A DNA stretch of 13,384 nucleotides, from positions 1-13,384 of the forward strand of contig JAOZRC010000073.1 of NCBI GenBank assembly GCA_029940345.1, written 5' to 3'. This DNA comes from Desulfobacterales bacterium (GTDB taxonomy: Bacteria; Desulfobacterota; Desulfobacteria; Desulfobacterales; JAUCGF01). Every line of letters begins with the position of its first letter. Within the stretch, counting starts at the first letter, position 1. This document shows positions 7,520 through 13,384 of this stretch, one piece after another. A model generated the notes under the pieces. It made no database searches and was not told the origin of the DNA. It worked only from the letters and a program-made list of their open reading frames with translations. The translations under genes and the position numbers were made by a program.

Positions 7520-8143
7520 GTTCATTTTTTGTTCCAAATCATTTTTATATTGCTTGAAACTTGGAGCTTCTATCAGTTCGATCATACAGTTATCGGCAAT
7601 ATCACGCCAACGATCATTTGTATGAGGAAGACGCCTTTTTATCAGTTTATTCTCTAATAATTTCTTCATATCCGTTTTGCAATTTTCTATTTGGCCGCTT
7701 TCCTTTGGTTCCAAGCAGCATACGAGCCATGCCTCGCTTTCAGGAACAGGAACCGCCGGAACACCGTTTTCAAACGTTGCCGCAATAAAACCACTTTTAA
7801 TTTCATTATAAACAGACAGAAATTGATTTTTCCTGGCATCGCGCATCAGCACAGCAACGTGAGCCTTATTTTCCTTTGCAAGGCAACCCAACTTGTAGGC
7901 TAAATCAGAATGCCCTTTTCCCGTCGCCGCATTCTTAAATCTTTTCTTTTTGCCTTTGAGCGTCATCGGATAACGCTTTAATTCTAAACGGGATTTAAAC
8001 TGATAATTGACATCATCTTTATCGAAAAAGCGGATAATTTTATCGGTAAGAATTGTAATCGGCCCCGGAATAAATTGATTTGTCAGATAATCCTTTTTCC
8101 CTACATCCGAGTTTCCTTCACCTGAAATAATAATCTCAATCAT
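7484..8143 (-). CDS. Toprim-like (DUF4276-type) protein, partner of the adjacent ATPase
   Basis: A 219-aa protein starting IEIIISGEGNSD, with the hydrophobic strand and Glu (E9) plus following acidic D13 that open Toprim-type DUF4276/DUF4435 proteins. A second strand reads VAVLMRDAR (D102), where most Toprim domains have DxD, so the second Asp is here an Arg. PVPESEAWLVCCLEP (132-146) matches the conserved 'E.EAWL' motif of DUF4276. Toprim domains cleave or nick nucleic acids through bound metal. The ATG overlaps the ATPase stop by 4 nt (ATGA) with no separate Shine-Dalgarno, so the two are made in a fixed ratio. The last 11 residues (YPAASGRGIKR) come from a REP palindrome and are probably not native. 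Family assignment is by motif recall; nuclease activity is inference. Confidence 0.65.
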   Translation of the reverse strand: MIEIIISGEGNSDVGKKDYLTNQFIPGPITILTDKIIRFFDKDDVNYQFKSRLELKRYPMTLKGKKKRFKNAATGKGHSDLAYKLGCLAKENKAHVAVLMRDARKNQFLSVYNEIKSGFIAATFENGVPAVPVPESEAWLVCCLEPKESGQIENCKTDMKKLLENKLIKRRLPHTNDRWRDIADNCMIELIEAPSFKQYKNDLEQKMNYPAASGRGIKR

Positions 8144-9273
8144 GGCAATTGTTTTAAATTAACATTTGCAAAAATTTCACCAGGCCCCATATATTCCAAT
8201 TTATCCTTTATCTGGGGAATATCAAAAAATCGGACAGTTTTCGTTTGCCCTCCTGCCTTATAATCCTTGTAAACCAATATGACCGAATTTTGGGCAACTT
8301 CGTCTTCTAAAAAATTTAAAATCATCGGACTGTGGGTTGTAAAATAAATTTGTTGTGGGGATTTAAGCATGACATCCAATAAATATTCCATAACTTCATG
8401 ATTAAGACCGTCTTCAATCTCATCAAAAAGCAACACTGCGTAATTCGTTTGCAATTGAGAAAAGATAGCCAACATACGCAAAAAGCCGTCGCTGATATGC
8501 TTTGCTTCTGTGTTTAAAAATGGGAAAAACGTACCGGGAACACCGCTAACCTTTTCAATAATCCAAAGCTCTTTCCATCCTGAACGTTTTGCTTTTATAT
8601 GATAATTTTCAAAATGCTCAAAAAGATGATGAATATGTTGATAAATCGCTTTTTGTTTTTTTTGAGGAAGATTGTATAAAAAAGCGGAAAGTTTCTCTCC
8701 TTCGATCCCGATATCTTCTTCAGTTGTCCTTGCGCGTTTTCTGAGGAGCAAAGGATCAAGCAGTTCTAAGGTTTTAACAGATTGAAGAAATTTTTTAATA
8801 TCTCTTAATTCATCATTCAATACTTGCTCTTTTAATGAGGCTAAAATAGAACCCTCATAGTTGAAGTCAATTGATTTTTTCAAACCTGATGAAAAGGTAT
8901 AAGAACCTTTGGCAACTTCTAAAAGAATATCTTCTTCTGAGCCAATTTGTACTATTCGTTCGGTATCGCAGTTCAGGGAATGAAGTTTCAAGGTCCCTTC
9001 CCAAACGTAATTATTATCCTGTAAAATAAAATGCAGTTTAAATGTTATTTTATATTGCCTTTTAAACTGTGATTTTATTTCTTTAATCTTCCACGCTCTG
9101 TCTTTTAACCATTGGCTGACATTTCCAGACGCAATGCAACCCACAAAGTCAATGGCCTGTAAAATGGTACTTTTTCCCGTATTATTCATTCCGATCAGGC
9201 ATGTCAAGGCATGACATGGCATGGAGAAATTAACGAGAGACTTAAAATTGTCGATGTGAAATTTGGTTATCAC
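8140..9273 (-). CDS. OLD/AAA_21-type ABC-like ATPase
   Basis: A 377-aa SMC/ABC-class ATPase. It opens with ITKFHIDNFKSL, typical of RecF/OLD-like proteins. It has Walker A GMNNTGKST (28-36), an ABC signature-like HISDG (259-263), Walker B LLFDEIEDGLNH with catalytic D284/E285, and the H-loop FTTHSP (H314). The middle (about 70-255) is a variable helical insertion. There is no Toprim domain at its C-terminus, unlike full OLD nucleases such as GajA; that role seems to be on the next gene. The start is GTG at 9273, supported by GGAG 10 nt upstream; it lies inside a palindrome. Hand-counted lines are about 35-38% G+C against about 55% for a batB line, suggesting transfer. With its partner it resembles the AriA half of PARIS and other ATPase-plus-Toprim defence pairs. 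Function is inference. Confidence 0.8.
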   Translation of the reverse strand: MITKFHIDNFKSLVNFSMPCHALTCLIGMNNTGKSTILQAIDFVGCIASGNVSQWLKDRAWKIKEIKSQFKRQYKITFKLHFILQDNNYVWEGTLKLHSLNCDTERIVQIGSEEDILLEVAKGSYTFSSGLKKSIDFNYEGSILASLKEQVLNDELRDIKKFLQSVKTLELLDPLLLRKRARTTEEDIGIEGEKLSAFLYNLPQKKQKAIYQHIHHLFEHFENYHIKAKRSGWKELWIIEKVSGVPGTFFPFLNTEAKHISDGFLRMLAIFSQLQTNYAVLLFDEIEDGLNHEVMEYLLDVMLKSPQQIYFTTHSPMILNFLEDEVAQNSVILVYKDYKAGGQTKTVRFFDIPQIKDKLEYMGPGEIFANVNLKQLP

Positions 9274-9283
9274 AGTATGTGAT
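9269..9283. promoter_or_regulatory. Palindrome over the ATPase start codon
   Basis: ATCACAGTATGTGAT is a perfect 6-bp inverted repeat around a 3-nt centre. It covers the GTG start (9273-9271) and part of the ribosome-binding region. It could be an operator or an RNA hairpin limiting translation; it could also be chance. Confidence 0.3.
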
Positions 9284-9389
9284 CTCCATATTAGTTTCGG
9301 TGTTTTTTCTTCAAGTCTAAAAAGTTACCAGGTAATCATGGCTAAAATAACTGTTTCAAAATAATTTTCCCTTCTTGGGGGAGGGGATT

Positions 9390-9433
9390 GCAAGCTTCAG
9401 CTTGCGCTGCCAGCGATGCAAACTGAAGTTTGC
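9390..9433. repeat. REP-like pair of palindromes downstream of the DUF5648 protein gene
   Basis: Two perfect 7-bp-stem palindromes, GCAAGCTTCAGCTTGC (9390-9405) and GCAAACTGAAGTTTGC (9418-9433), are separated by a short linker that can itself pair (CGCTG/CAGCG). They lie 20 nt beyond the stop of the secreted protein gene. The tandem imperfect arrangement is like REP/BIME units; they may also protect or end that transcript. Confidence 0.6.
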
Positions 9434-9452
9434 ACTCCGAATTGCCCGTCCA

Positions 9453-10904
9453 TCAGGGATAGGCATAGTAAGCAATGCCTTCATAATTCCAGATATCAAC
9501 GGGAAAGGTAGCGATGATGACATTTTTTTCATTTTCATCCCTTGTATAGAAATGACTCTTTAACGCATCACTATAAAAGCGATAGACCGGTAAAGTTCCT
9601 TCATGATAAGTCGTGTGAACATACCAGGCAATTCCTTCATAACGCCAAACATCAACAGGAAAGGTTGCGATGATGGTATCTTTCTCATTCGCATCGGTGG
9701 TAAAAAAATGGCTCTTTAAAAATGCGCTGTAAAAACGATAAACTGGCAGCAAACCCTCTTGTGCTCCAGGATAAACATACCAGGCGATCCCTTCATAACG
9801 CCAGATATCAACGGGAAAGGTGGCGATGATCGTATTTTTCTCATTGGCATCGCGTGTGAAAAAATGCTTCATTAATAGCTGGCTATAAAAGCGATACACC
9901 GGAACCGTGCCAGGATTGATTATATTGTCGTTATCATCATCAATTACACCGCCAGCCTGGCCTGAATCGGTTGACACAATTAAAGAGGATACGTCTACCG
10001 CTTCCAAATCAGCGCCGTGAACTTGTCTTATTTCATGGAGAATATCATTGTTCCAACGTTCATCAGGCGCACCGCTTATAAACCAGTCAGAGCCGTTATC
10101 AGCCAGAATCAAACCGTATTTTTTAAGAGCGGCCAGAATAACCTGAGCATCTCTTGAAAACCCGGAAATATCATAATCCGCTTTAAGCCGGAACCGCTGT
10201 CCCATGGGCGGATATCTTGAATCCGTCAAACTTGATGCAAAGTGGCGTGCGGGCCATATATATGCCTGACGAGTCTGTTCCACCGTAAAACGCAACGCAT
10301 GTCTGATTTCGCCGGATACGACTTCATCATAGCGCGCCAGTCCGGGTACAATAGGCAGACCGGCGGCATCGGCGGATGTCCATGTTTCGGGCCGCAGGGC
10401 GTTGGAATTCAAATCATAGATAGCGCCAGAGCCTGCTGTCCAGGTTCCGTCAGATTGCGGGAAAGCATGATATAATTCGTACAGGATACAGTTATCACGA
10501 TCAATTACCAGGACGTGGCGGTCGCCATCGCTGTGTGCGCCTCCTTCGATGGGAGCATCCGGAGGTATGGGATAAGGACCGGGATCACTTTCATCAGCAT
10601 AATCAAAGGTAACGTTTACTTTAGCCTGCGTTCCGGCCACTTCCACATAAGGAATACCGATGGGACCGCCTTCCCATGTTCCCGATCCGAAATCGGGAAA
10701 AAGGCTCGTTTCAGCGCCGATACTGGCGATGTAAGCATCCGAATCAGCATCCTTCGGAAGATCGTCAACCGGTGTATTCCAAACATTGTTGTCCGGAAAG
10801 ACGGAACAACCTGCTATCTCAGGCGCCGCTTCCGAATTAACCGCAAAGATCAGACCCGTAAATATAAAACAAAAATAACAGAAACCCCAAATCACTTTTT
10901 TCAT
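9453..10904 (-). CDS. Secreted protein: uncharacterised N-terminal domain plus three DUF5648-type repeats
   Basis: A 483-aa exported protein. I start it at ATG 10904, which has AAGGAGG 5 nt upstream and begins a clean signal peptide (MKKVIWGFCYFCFIFTGLIF, cleaved after ...NSEAA); an upstream ATG at 10937 would add 11 charged residues. Residues about 27-305 form one extracellular domain with conserved-looking blocks (SVFPDNNVWNTPVDDLP, EGGAHSDGDRHVLVIDRDNC, WPARHFASS, PPMGQRFRLKADYD). I have the impression of a widespread secreted family but cannot name an activity. A D/N-rich linker leads into three repeats of exactly 52 residues, each PVYRFYS...HF(F/Y)T.D.NEK..IIATFPVD.W.YEGIA.Y, the DUF5648 pattern. 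Such repeats occur on extracellular proteins and enzymes; binding is a guess. It is out of place in a Bat operon and lies in the inserted block. Confidence 0.8.
   Translation of the reverse strand: MKKVIWGFCYFCFIFTGLIFAVNSEAAPEIAGCSVFPDNNVWNTPVDDLPKDADSDAYIASIGAETSLFPDFGSGTWEGGPIGIPYVEVAGTQAKVNVTFDYADESDPGPYPIPPDAPIEGGAHSDGDRHVLVIDRDNCILYELYHAFPQSDGTWTAGSGAIYDLNSNALRPETWTSADAAGLPIVPGLARYDEVVSGEIRHALRFTVEQTRQAYIWPARHFASSLTDSRYPPMGQRFRLKADYDISGFSRDAQVILAALKKYGLILADNGSDWFISGAPDERWNNDILHEIRQVHGADLEAVDVSSLIVSTDSGQAGGVIDDDNDNIINPGTVPVYRFYSQLLMKHFFTRDANEKNTIIATFPVDIWRYEGIAWYVYPGAQEGLLPVYRFYSAFLKSHFFTTDANEKDTIIATFPVDVWRYEGIAWYVHTTYHEGTLPVYRFYSDALKSHFYTRDENEKNVIIATFPVDIWNYEGIAYYAYP
9456..9902 (-). repeat. 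Three tandem 52-codon coding repeats (DUF5648-type)
   Basis: Units at 9902-9747, 9746-9591 and 9590-9456 (the last is 45 codons because the protein ends). The 156-nt period is exact and DNA identity is high in the second half of each unit, for example around ATCAACGGGAAAGGT at about 9494 and 9810. This implies recent duplication or gene conversion among the units. Confidence 0.85.
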
Positions 10905-10909
10905 TTTTT

Positions 10910-10916
10910 CCTCCTT
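10910..10916 (-). promoter_or_regulatory. Strong ribosome-binding site of the secreted protein gene
   Basis: AAGGAGG on the minus strand, 5 nt before ATG 10904. It decides between the two candidate starts (10904 and 10937). Confidence 0.8.
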
Positions 10917-11008
10917 GCCGAATTTGTTCGTTCCCACACAGGCGCATGGAAATAAAACCGGGCATCCTTCATCTGCCAGTTAACAATCAGGTAGTCATAA
11001 AGAAATGC

Positions 11009-11081
11009 GAACCACGAATAAACGCTAATGAACGCTAATAGAATTCAATCATTCGTGTTTATTCGTTTTCATTAGTGGTTC
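11009..11081. repeat. Imperfect inverted repeat (GAACCAC...GTGGTTC)
   Basis: GAACCACGAATAAACGC at the left and, inverted, GAACCACTAATGAAAACG at the right. Both arms continue with AATRAAC/AACRAAT-type words and meet near GAATTCAATC. The arms are degenerate direct repeats of ACGAATAAAC and ACGCTAATGA words. I recall this kind of sequence as a dispersed repeat in environmental bacterial genomes; no function is known to me. Confidence 0.5.
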
Positions 11082-11101
11082 ATCAAGAGCCTCACTCCTT
11101 C

Positions 11102-11197
11102 AAAAGTCTAAACTACCTTTAGTCTGATATGAAGGATGTCTAAAACTACATATTATTTGGCATCCTTCATAATAGCATCAAAGTAGTTTACACTTTT
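11102..11197. repeat. 39-bp inverted repeat of the AAAAGTGTAAAC/ATGAAGGATGCC family
   Basis: The arm at 11102-11140 aligns without gaps to the reverse complement of 11159-11197, identical at 31 of 39 positions. The ends are best conserved (AAAAGT.TAAACTAC and TATGAAGGATG.C). The 18-nt spacer is A/T-rich. Head-to-head copies of one dispersed repeat, or a fold-back element. Confidence 0.65.
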
Positions 11198-11296
11198 TTA
11201 TATCGTCCCTACGGGACTTGTTGCATTGGCAAGCATCTTTCTATAGATATTATGTCCCTAACGGGACAAAGTGTAAACCGACGAATGAAGGATGCC
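11159..11296. mobile_element. Nested palindromic element containing two REP hairpins
   Basis: From outside inward: GGCATCCTTCAT (11159-11170) and its inverse ATGAAGGATGCC (11285-11296); GTTTACACTTT (11186-11196) and AAAGTGTAAAC (11268-11278); then GTCCCTACGGGAC (11205-11217) and GTCCCTAACGGGAC (11254-11267) as two self-complementary hairpins around a 36-nt centre. The 138-bp whole can fold on itself. It has no coding capacity. The inner GTCCCTACGGGAC pair looks like a BIME of REP sequences; the outer arms belong to the repeat family also found at 22-50. Confidence 0.6.
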
Positions 11297-11311
11297 TATT
11301 ATTTTTAACGG

Positions 11312-11328
11312 TCCCCTAAAGCAGGGGA
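11312..11328 (-). terminator. Hairpin directly after the DUF58 gene
   Basis: TCCCCT (11312-11317) and AGGGGA (11323-11328) form a 6-bp stem with a 5-nt loop, starting 1-2 nt after the DUF58 stop on the minus strand. The following transcript (CCGUUAAAAAUAAU) lacks a proper U-run, so it may be another REP-like hairpin and not a true terminator. Confidence 0.3.
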
Positions 11329-11329
11329 A

Positions 11330-12232
11330 TCATTTCACCGCGCGCGAGCGCGAAATATCCCGAAAACGAAAATAGCGGGTCAATGCATCCGCGGCGGGTT
11401 CAACCGTATTGATCAGAACAACATCCACCCCGCAATTCTGAATGGTTTCTAATGTCGTCTGGCGTTCACGTTCTTTTAATTGGGTGAAGCTTTCCCGTGT
11501 TTTTTTGTCAGACGCATCTACAAATAACAGCTCGCCGGTTTCAAAATCTTCGATTGCGCACAATCCGCCATCCGGAAGCGTAAACTCACCTGGGTCTGCC
11601 AGCATAATCGTGATCATCTCATGTTTTTTAGCGGCAATTTTGAGCTGCCGGGCATAGTCTTGGGCAAAAACACCGGGCAAAAAATCGGAGATTACAAAAG
11701 AAACCGTTCTTTTGCGGCAGACCTGGCCGAGATAGTGAATCGCGGCTTCGATATCGGTACCCCTGTATTTTGGCGTGAAAGTGAAAAATTCTTTGATCAC
11801 CCGCCAAACATGGGATGCGCCTTTACGCGGCGGAATATATTTTTCCACTTCGCTGGTGAACAAAATGGCACCCACGCGATCATTATTACGAATCGCATTA
11901 AACGCCAGGATGGAAGCAATTTCAGCGGCAGATTCGATTTTAAGGTTTTCCTGGGTGCCAAATTGCCCCGATGCACTCATATCAATAAGCAGCATCATTA
12001 CCAATTCACGTTCTTCTTTGTAACGCTTGACATAAGGCTGTCCCAAACGCGCGGTCACTTTCCAGTCAATGCTTTTAACTTCATCGCCGGGTGAATATTC
12101 GCGAACTTCCTCAAATTCAATGCCGGATCCTCGGAACACGGATTTGTACTGACCCGCCATCATCGTATTGACCAGACGGCCGCTTTTAATGTGTATTTTT
12201 TTTATTTTTTTGATTATTTCCGGTGGTAACAT
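11330..12232 (-). CDS. DUF58 protein of the MoxR/Bat operon
   Basis: A 300-aa cytoplasmic-type DUF58 protein. It has the family's N-terminal block: SGRLVNTMMAGQYKSVFRGSG, EFEEVREYSPGDEVKSIDWK, TARLGQPYVKRYKEERE (about 17-76). A VWA-like fold follows with a MIDAS-like DMSAS (84-88), T159 in RGTD and D183 in VISDF. DUF58 proteins are nearly always encoded next to a MoxR ATPase and are thought to be its partner. The start at 12232 fits the family's usual N-terminus (MLPPEIIKKIKKI) although I see no Shine-Dalgarno; the gap to moxR is 86 nt. Normally the DUF4381-like gene would follow at once, but here a hairpin and about 4 kb of other DNA intervene. Confidence 0.9.
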   Translation of the reverse strand: MLPPEIIKKIKKIHIKSGRLVNTMMAGQYKSVFRGSGIEFEEVREYSPGDEVKSIDWKVTARLGQPYVKRYKEERELVMMLLIDMSASGQFGTQENLKIESAAEIASILAFNAIRNNDRVGAILFTSEVEKYIPPRKGASHVWRVIKEFFTFTPKYRGTDIEAAIHYLGQVCRKRTVSFVISDFLPGVFAQDYARQLKIAAKKHEMITIMLADPGEFTLPDGGLCAIEDFETGELLFVDASDKKTRESFTQLKERERQTTLETIQNCGVDVVLINTVEPAADALTRYFRFRDISRSRAVK

Positions 12233-12318
12233 TGTAAATTACAAGTTTGAAGTTATTTGATGAATTCAGTGTGTTAGAAATCAACTTGACACTTTAACCT
12301 TAACACTTTAAACTTTTT

Positions 12319-13296
12319 TTAGGGCACTTGGATCGAATCAAAGATATTGCTGATGATTTGTTCGGAAGTGATATCTTCCGCTTCCGCTTCGTAGCTGACG
12401 ATAATACGGTGGCGCAGAACATCCGGTGCAACCGTTTTGACATCCTGCGGCGTAACATAAGCACGCCTCTGAAGAAAAGCGTAAGCCCGGGCGGCCAGAC
12501 TCAGGAAAATAGTTGCTCGGGGCGAAGCGCCATACTGGATATAGGCGGCCATATCGATACCGTAATCTTGCGGATTGCGCGTGGCAAACACAATATCCAC
12601 AATATAATCCATCAGTTTGGCATCCATGTAGATTGCCTTGATCAGTTCTGAAATCTCGTTGATCTGTTCCACCGAAATAATCTGGCTGATTTCGGCGGGC
12701 TTTTCAAAACCCACCCGTTTCAAAATATCCTTTTCTTCATTTTTATCCGGGTAATCAATCACCAGCTTGAGCATAAAACGATCAATCTGTGCTTCCGGAA
12801 GCGGATAGGTGCCTTCCTGTTCGATGGGATTCTGGGTGGCCAGCACCAGGAAAGGATCGTCTAACGGAAAAGTGGTTGGTCCGATGGTCACCTGACGCTC
12901 CTGCATGGCCTCCAATAAGGCGGATTGCACTTTGGATGGTGCCCGGTTGATTTCATCCGCCAGGATGATATTATGAAAAATCGGGCCTTTTTTAATCGTA
13001 AACTCGCCGGTTTTAGGCAGATATACTTCGGTGCCGATCAGGTCGGCCGGAAGCAGGTCCGGCGTAAACTGGATGCGTTTAAAATCGGCATCCACGGTTC
13101 CTGCCAAGGCATTTACGGTGCTTGTTTTGGCCAGACCGGGAACCCCCTCAATCAGAATATGGCCTTTGGTAAAAAGCCCGATCAAGAGGCCGTCAATCAA
13201 TTCACGCTGCCCTACGATAACGCGGCTGATTTCGTTTCGAATATTATTCAGCAGCAGGTGTTTTTCCTCCACCCGGGCCATCAATTCCTGTGTCAA
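12319..13296 (-). CDS. moxR: MoxR-type AAA+ ATPase
   Basis: A 325-aa AAA_3 (MoxR) ATPase. It has Walker A GVPGLAKT (51-58, the MoxR form with Ala before Lys), Walker B IILADEINRAP (D114, E115), sensor-1 region LATQNPIEQEGTYPLPEAQ with N156, and DRF (172-174) carrying the conserved Arg. A helical lid domain follows (about 215-325; GASPRATIFLSLAARAYAFL). MoxR proteins act as chaperone-like ATPases that mature or remodel VWA-domain partners; BatA, BatB and the DUF58 protein here are the likely ones. The start is TTG at 13296, chosen because AAGGAGG lies 6 nt upstream; an ATG five codons inside has a poorer site. First gene of the operon. Confidence 0.92.
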   Translation of the reverse strand: MTQELMARVEEKHLLLNNIRNEISRVIVGQRELIDGLLIGLFTKGHILIEGVPGLAKTSTVNALAGTVDADFKRIQFTPDLLPADLIGTEVYLPKTGEFTIKKGPIFHNIILADEINRAPSKVQSALLEAMQERQVTIGPTTFPLDDPFLVLATQNPIEQEGTYPLPEAQIDRFMLKLVIDYPDKNEEKDILKRVGFEKPAEISQIISVEQINEISELIKAIYMDAKLMDYIVDIVFATRNPQDYGIDMAAYIQYGASPRATIFLSLAARAYAFLQRRAYVTPQDVKTVAPDVLRHRIIVSYEAEAEDITSEQIISNIFDSIQVP

Positions 13297-13302
13297 TTAA
13301 AA

Positions 13303-13309
13303 CCTCCTT
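13303..13309 (-). promoter_or_regulatory. Consensus ribosome-binding site deciding the TTG start of moxR
   Basis: AAGGAGG on the minus strand, 6 nt before TTG 13296. Its strength and spacing favour the TTG over the ATG at 13281. The rest of the upstream sequence to the window edge is A/T-rich with a tandem GGAATTCC/GAATTCC; I see no convincing promoter in it. Confidence 0.7.
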
Positions 13310-13384
13310 AAAATGCGGAATTCCGAATTCCCTATTTCCCTATATTTTGCCGTATTTTGACCGAATCAGAATGAGCGCCCAACC

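Larger units (their letters stand above)
10905..11329. other. Repeat-rich intergenic region, no gene
   Basis: About 425 nt between the secreted protein gene and the DUF58 gene. It is almost wholly made of inverted repeats: a copy of GGCATCCTTCAT at 10961-10972, an inverted repeat at 11009-11081, the 39-bp inverted pair at 11102-11197, the nested palindrome at 11159-11296 and a hairpin at 11312-11328. I see no open frame or RNA gene. Confidence 0.7.

Noticed and set aside
9456..9902. Evenly spaced repeats considered as a CRISPR array
   Set aside because: The 156-nt units are in-frame coding repeats of a secreted protein, not short repeats with unique spacers. No CRISPR array or cas gene is seen in the window.
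11102..11296. Repeats considered as integron attC sites
   Set aside because: The arms do not show the paired RYYYAAC/GTTRRRY core sites with cassette arrangement, and no integrase is present.
11621..12094. 157-codon plus-strand frame opposite the DUF58 gene
   Set aside because: A shadow of the DUF58 coding sequence, whose motifs are unmistakable on the minus strand.
765..12272. 13-mer ATGAATTCAGTGT shared by 765-777 and 12260-12272
   Set aside because: About one such chance match is expected in a window of this size, and the flanks do not align.
12233..12318. Gap between moxR and the DUF58 gene with repeated ACACTTTAA words
   Set aside because: Only 86 nt, A/T-rich, two short direct repeats without a clear hairpin or promoter; not enough to name a function.

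Overview
The window reads as a stretch of Gram-negative chromosome, roughly 45-50% G+C in its core genes. It is built around a Bat (Bacteroides aerotolerance)-type operon on the minus strand: MoxR AAA+ ATPase, DUF58 protein, DUF4381-like membrane protein, BatA, BatB, BatD and BatE. Signal peptides, Bat proteins and Shine-Dalgarno sites support a diderm bacterium. The repeats (REP-like palindromes, IS630 debris) are of kinds common in environmental anaerobes such as Desulfobacterota or Planctomycetes, but I cannot assign a taxon from sequence alone.

Layout, reading 5'->3' along the minus strand from high to low coordinates: moxR (13296-12319) and the DUF58 gene (12232-11330) form the front of the operon. 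A block of about 4 kb (roughly 11329-7300) then interrupts it. The block starts with a cluster of palindromes and inverted repeats (11329-10961). It then holds a secreted protein ending in three 52-residue DUF5648-type repeats (10904-9453), a REP pair (9433-9390), and a tightly coupled two-gene cassette: an OLD/AAA_21-type ATPase (9273-8140) overlapping by 4 nt a Toprim-like DUF4276-type protein (8143-7484). A second REP pair (7519-7459) supplies the last codons of that protein. The Bat operon resumes at 7290 with the DUF4381-like gene, batA, batB, batD and batE, mostly overlapping by 4 nt or separated by 1-18 nt.

The low-coordinate end (1-1264) is a graveyard of mobile DNA. It holds an IS630-type transposase N-terminus on the minus strand, broken by an in-frame TAA and cut off by a dispersed repeat at 22-50; a 155-bp MITE-like element with perfect 17-bp terminal inverted repeats (691-845); and a stretch with inverted repeats and possible decayed coding sequence (854-1125).

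How the genes work together: in Bat systems MoxR is thought to act as a chaperone-like ATPase on VWA-domain proteins (BatA, BatB, DUF58) at the cytoplasmic membrane. BatD, BatE and the TPR part of BatB add periplasmic interaction modules. The system is linked to stress or oxygen tolerance and envelope integrity, but its biochemistry is not settled. The inserted ATPase plus Toprim-like pair is the most interesting cargo. It has the division of labour seen in OLD nucleases and in the PARIS (AriA/AriB) antiphage system, but on two separate small genes, and is a candidate defence module.
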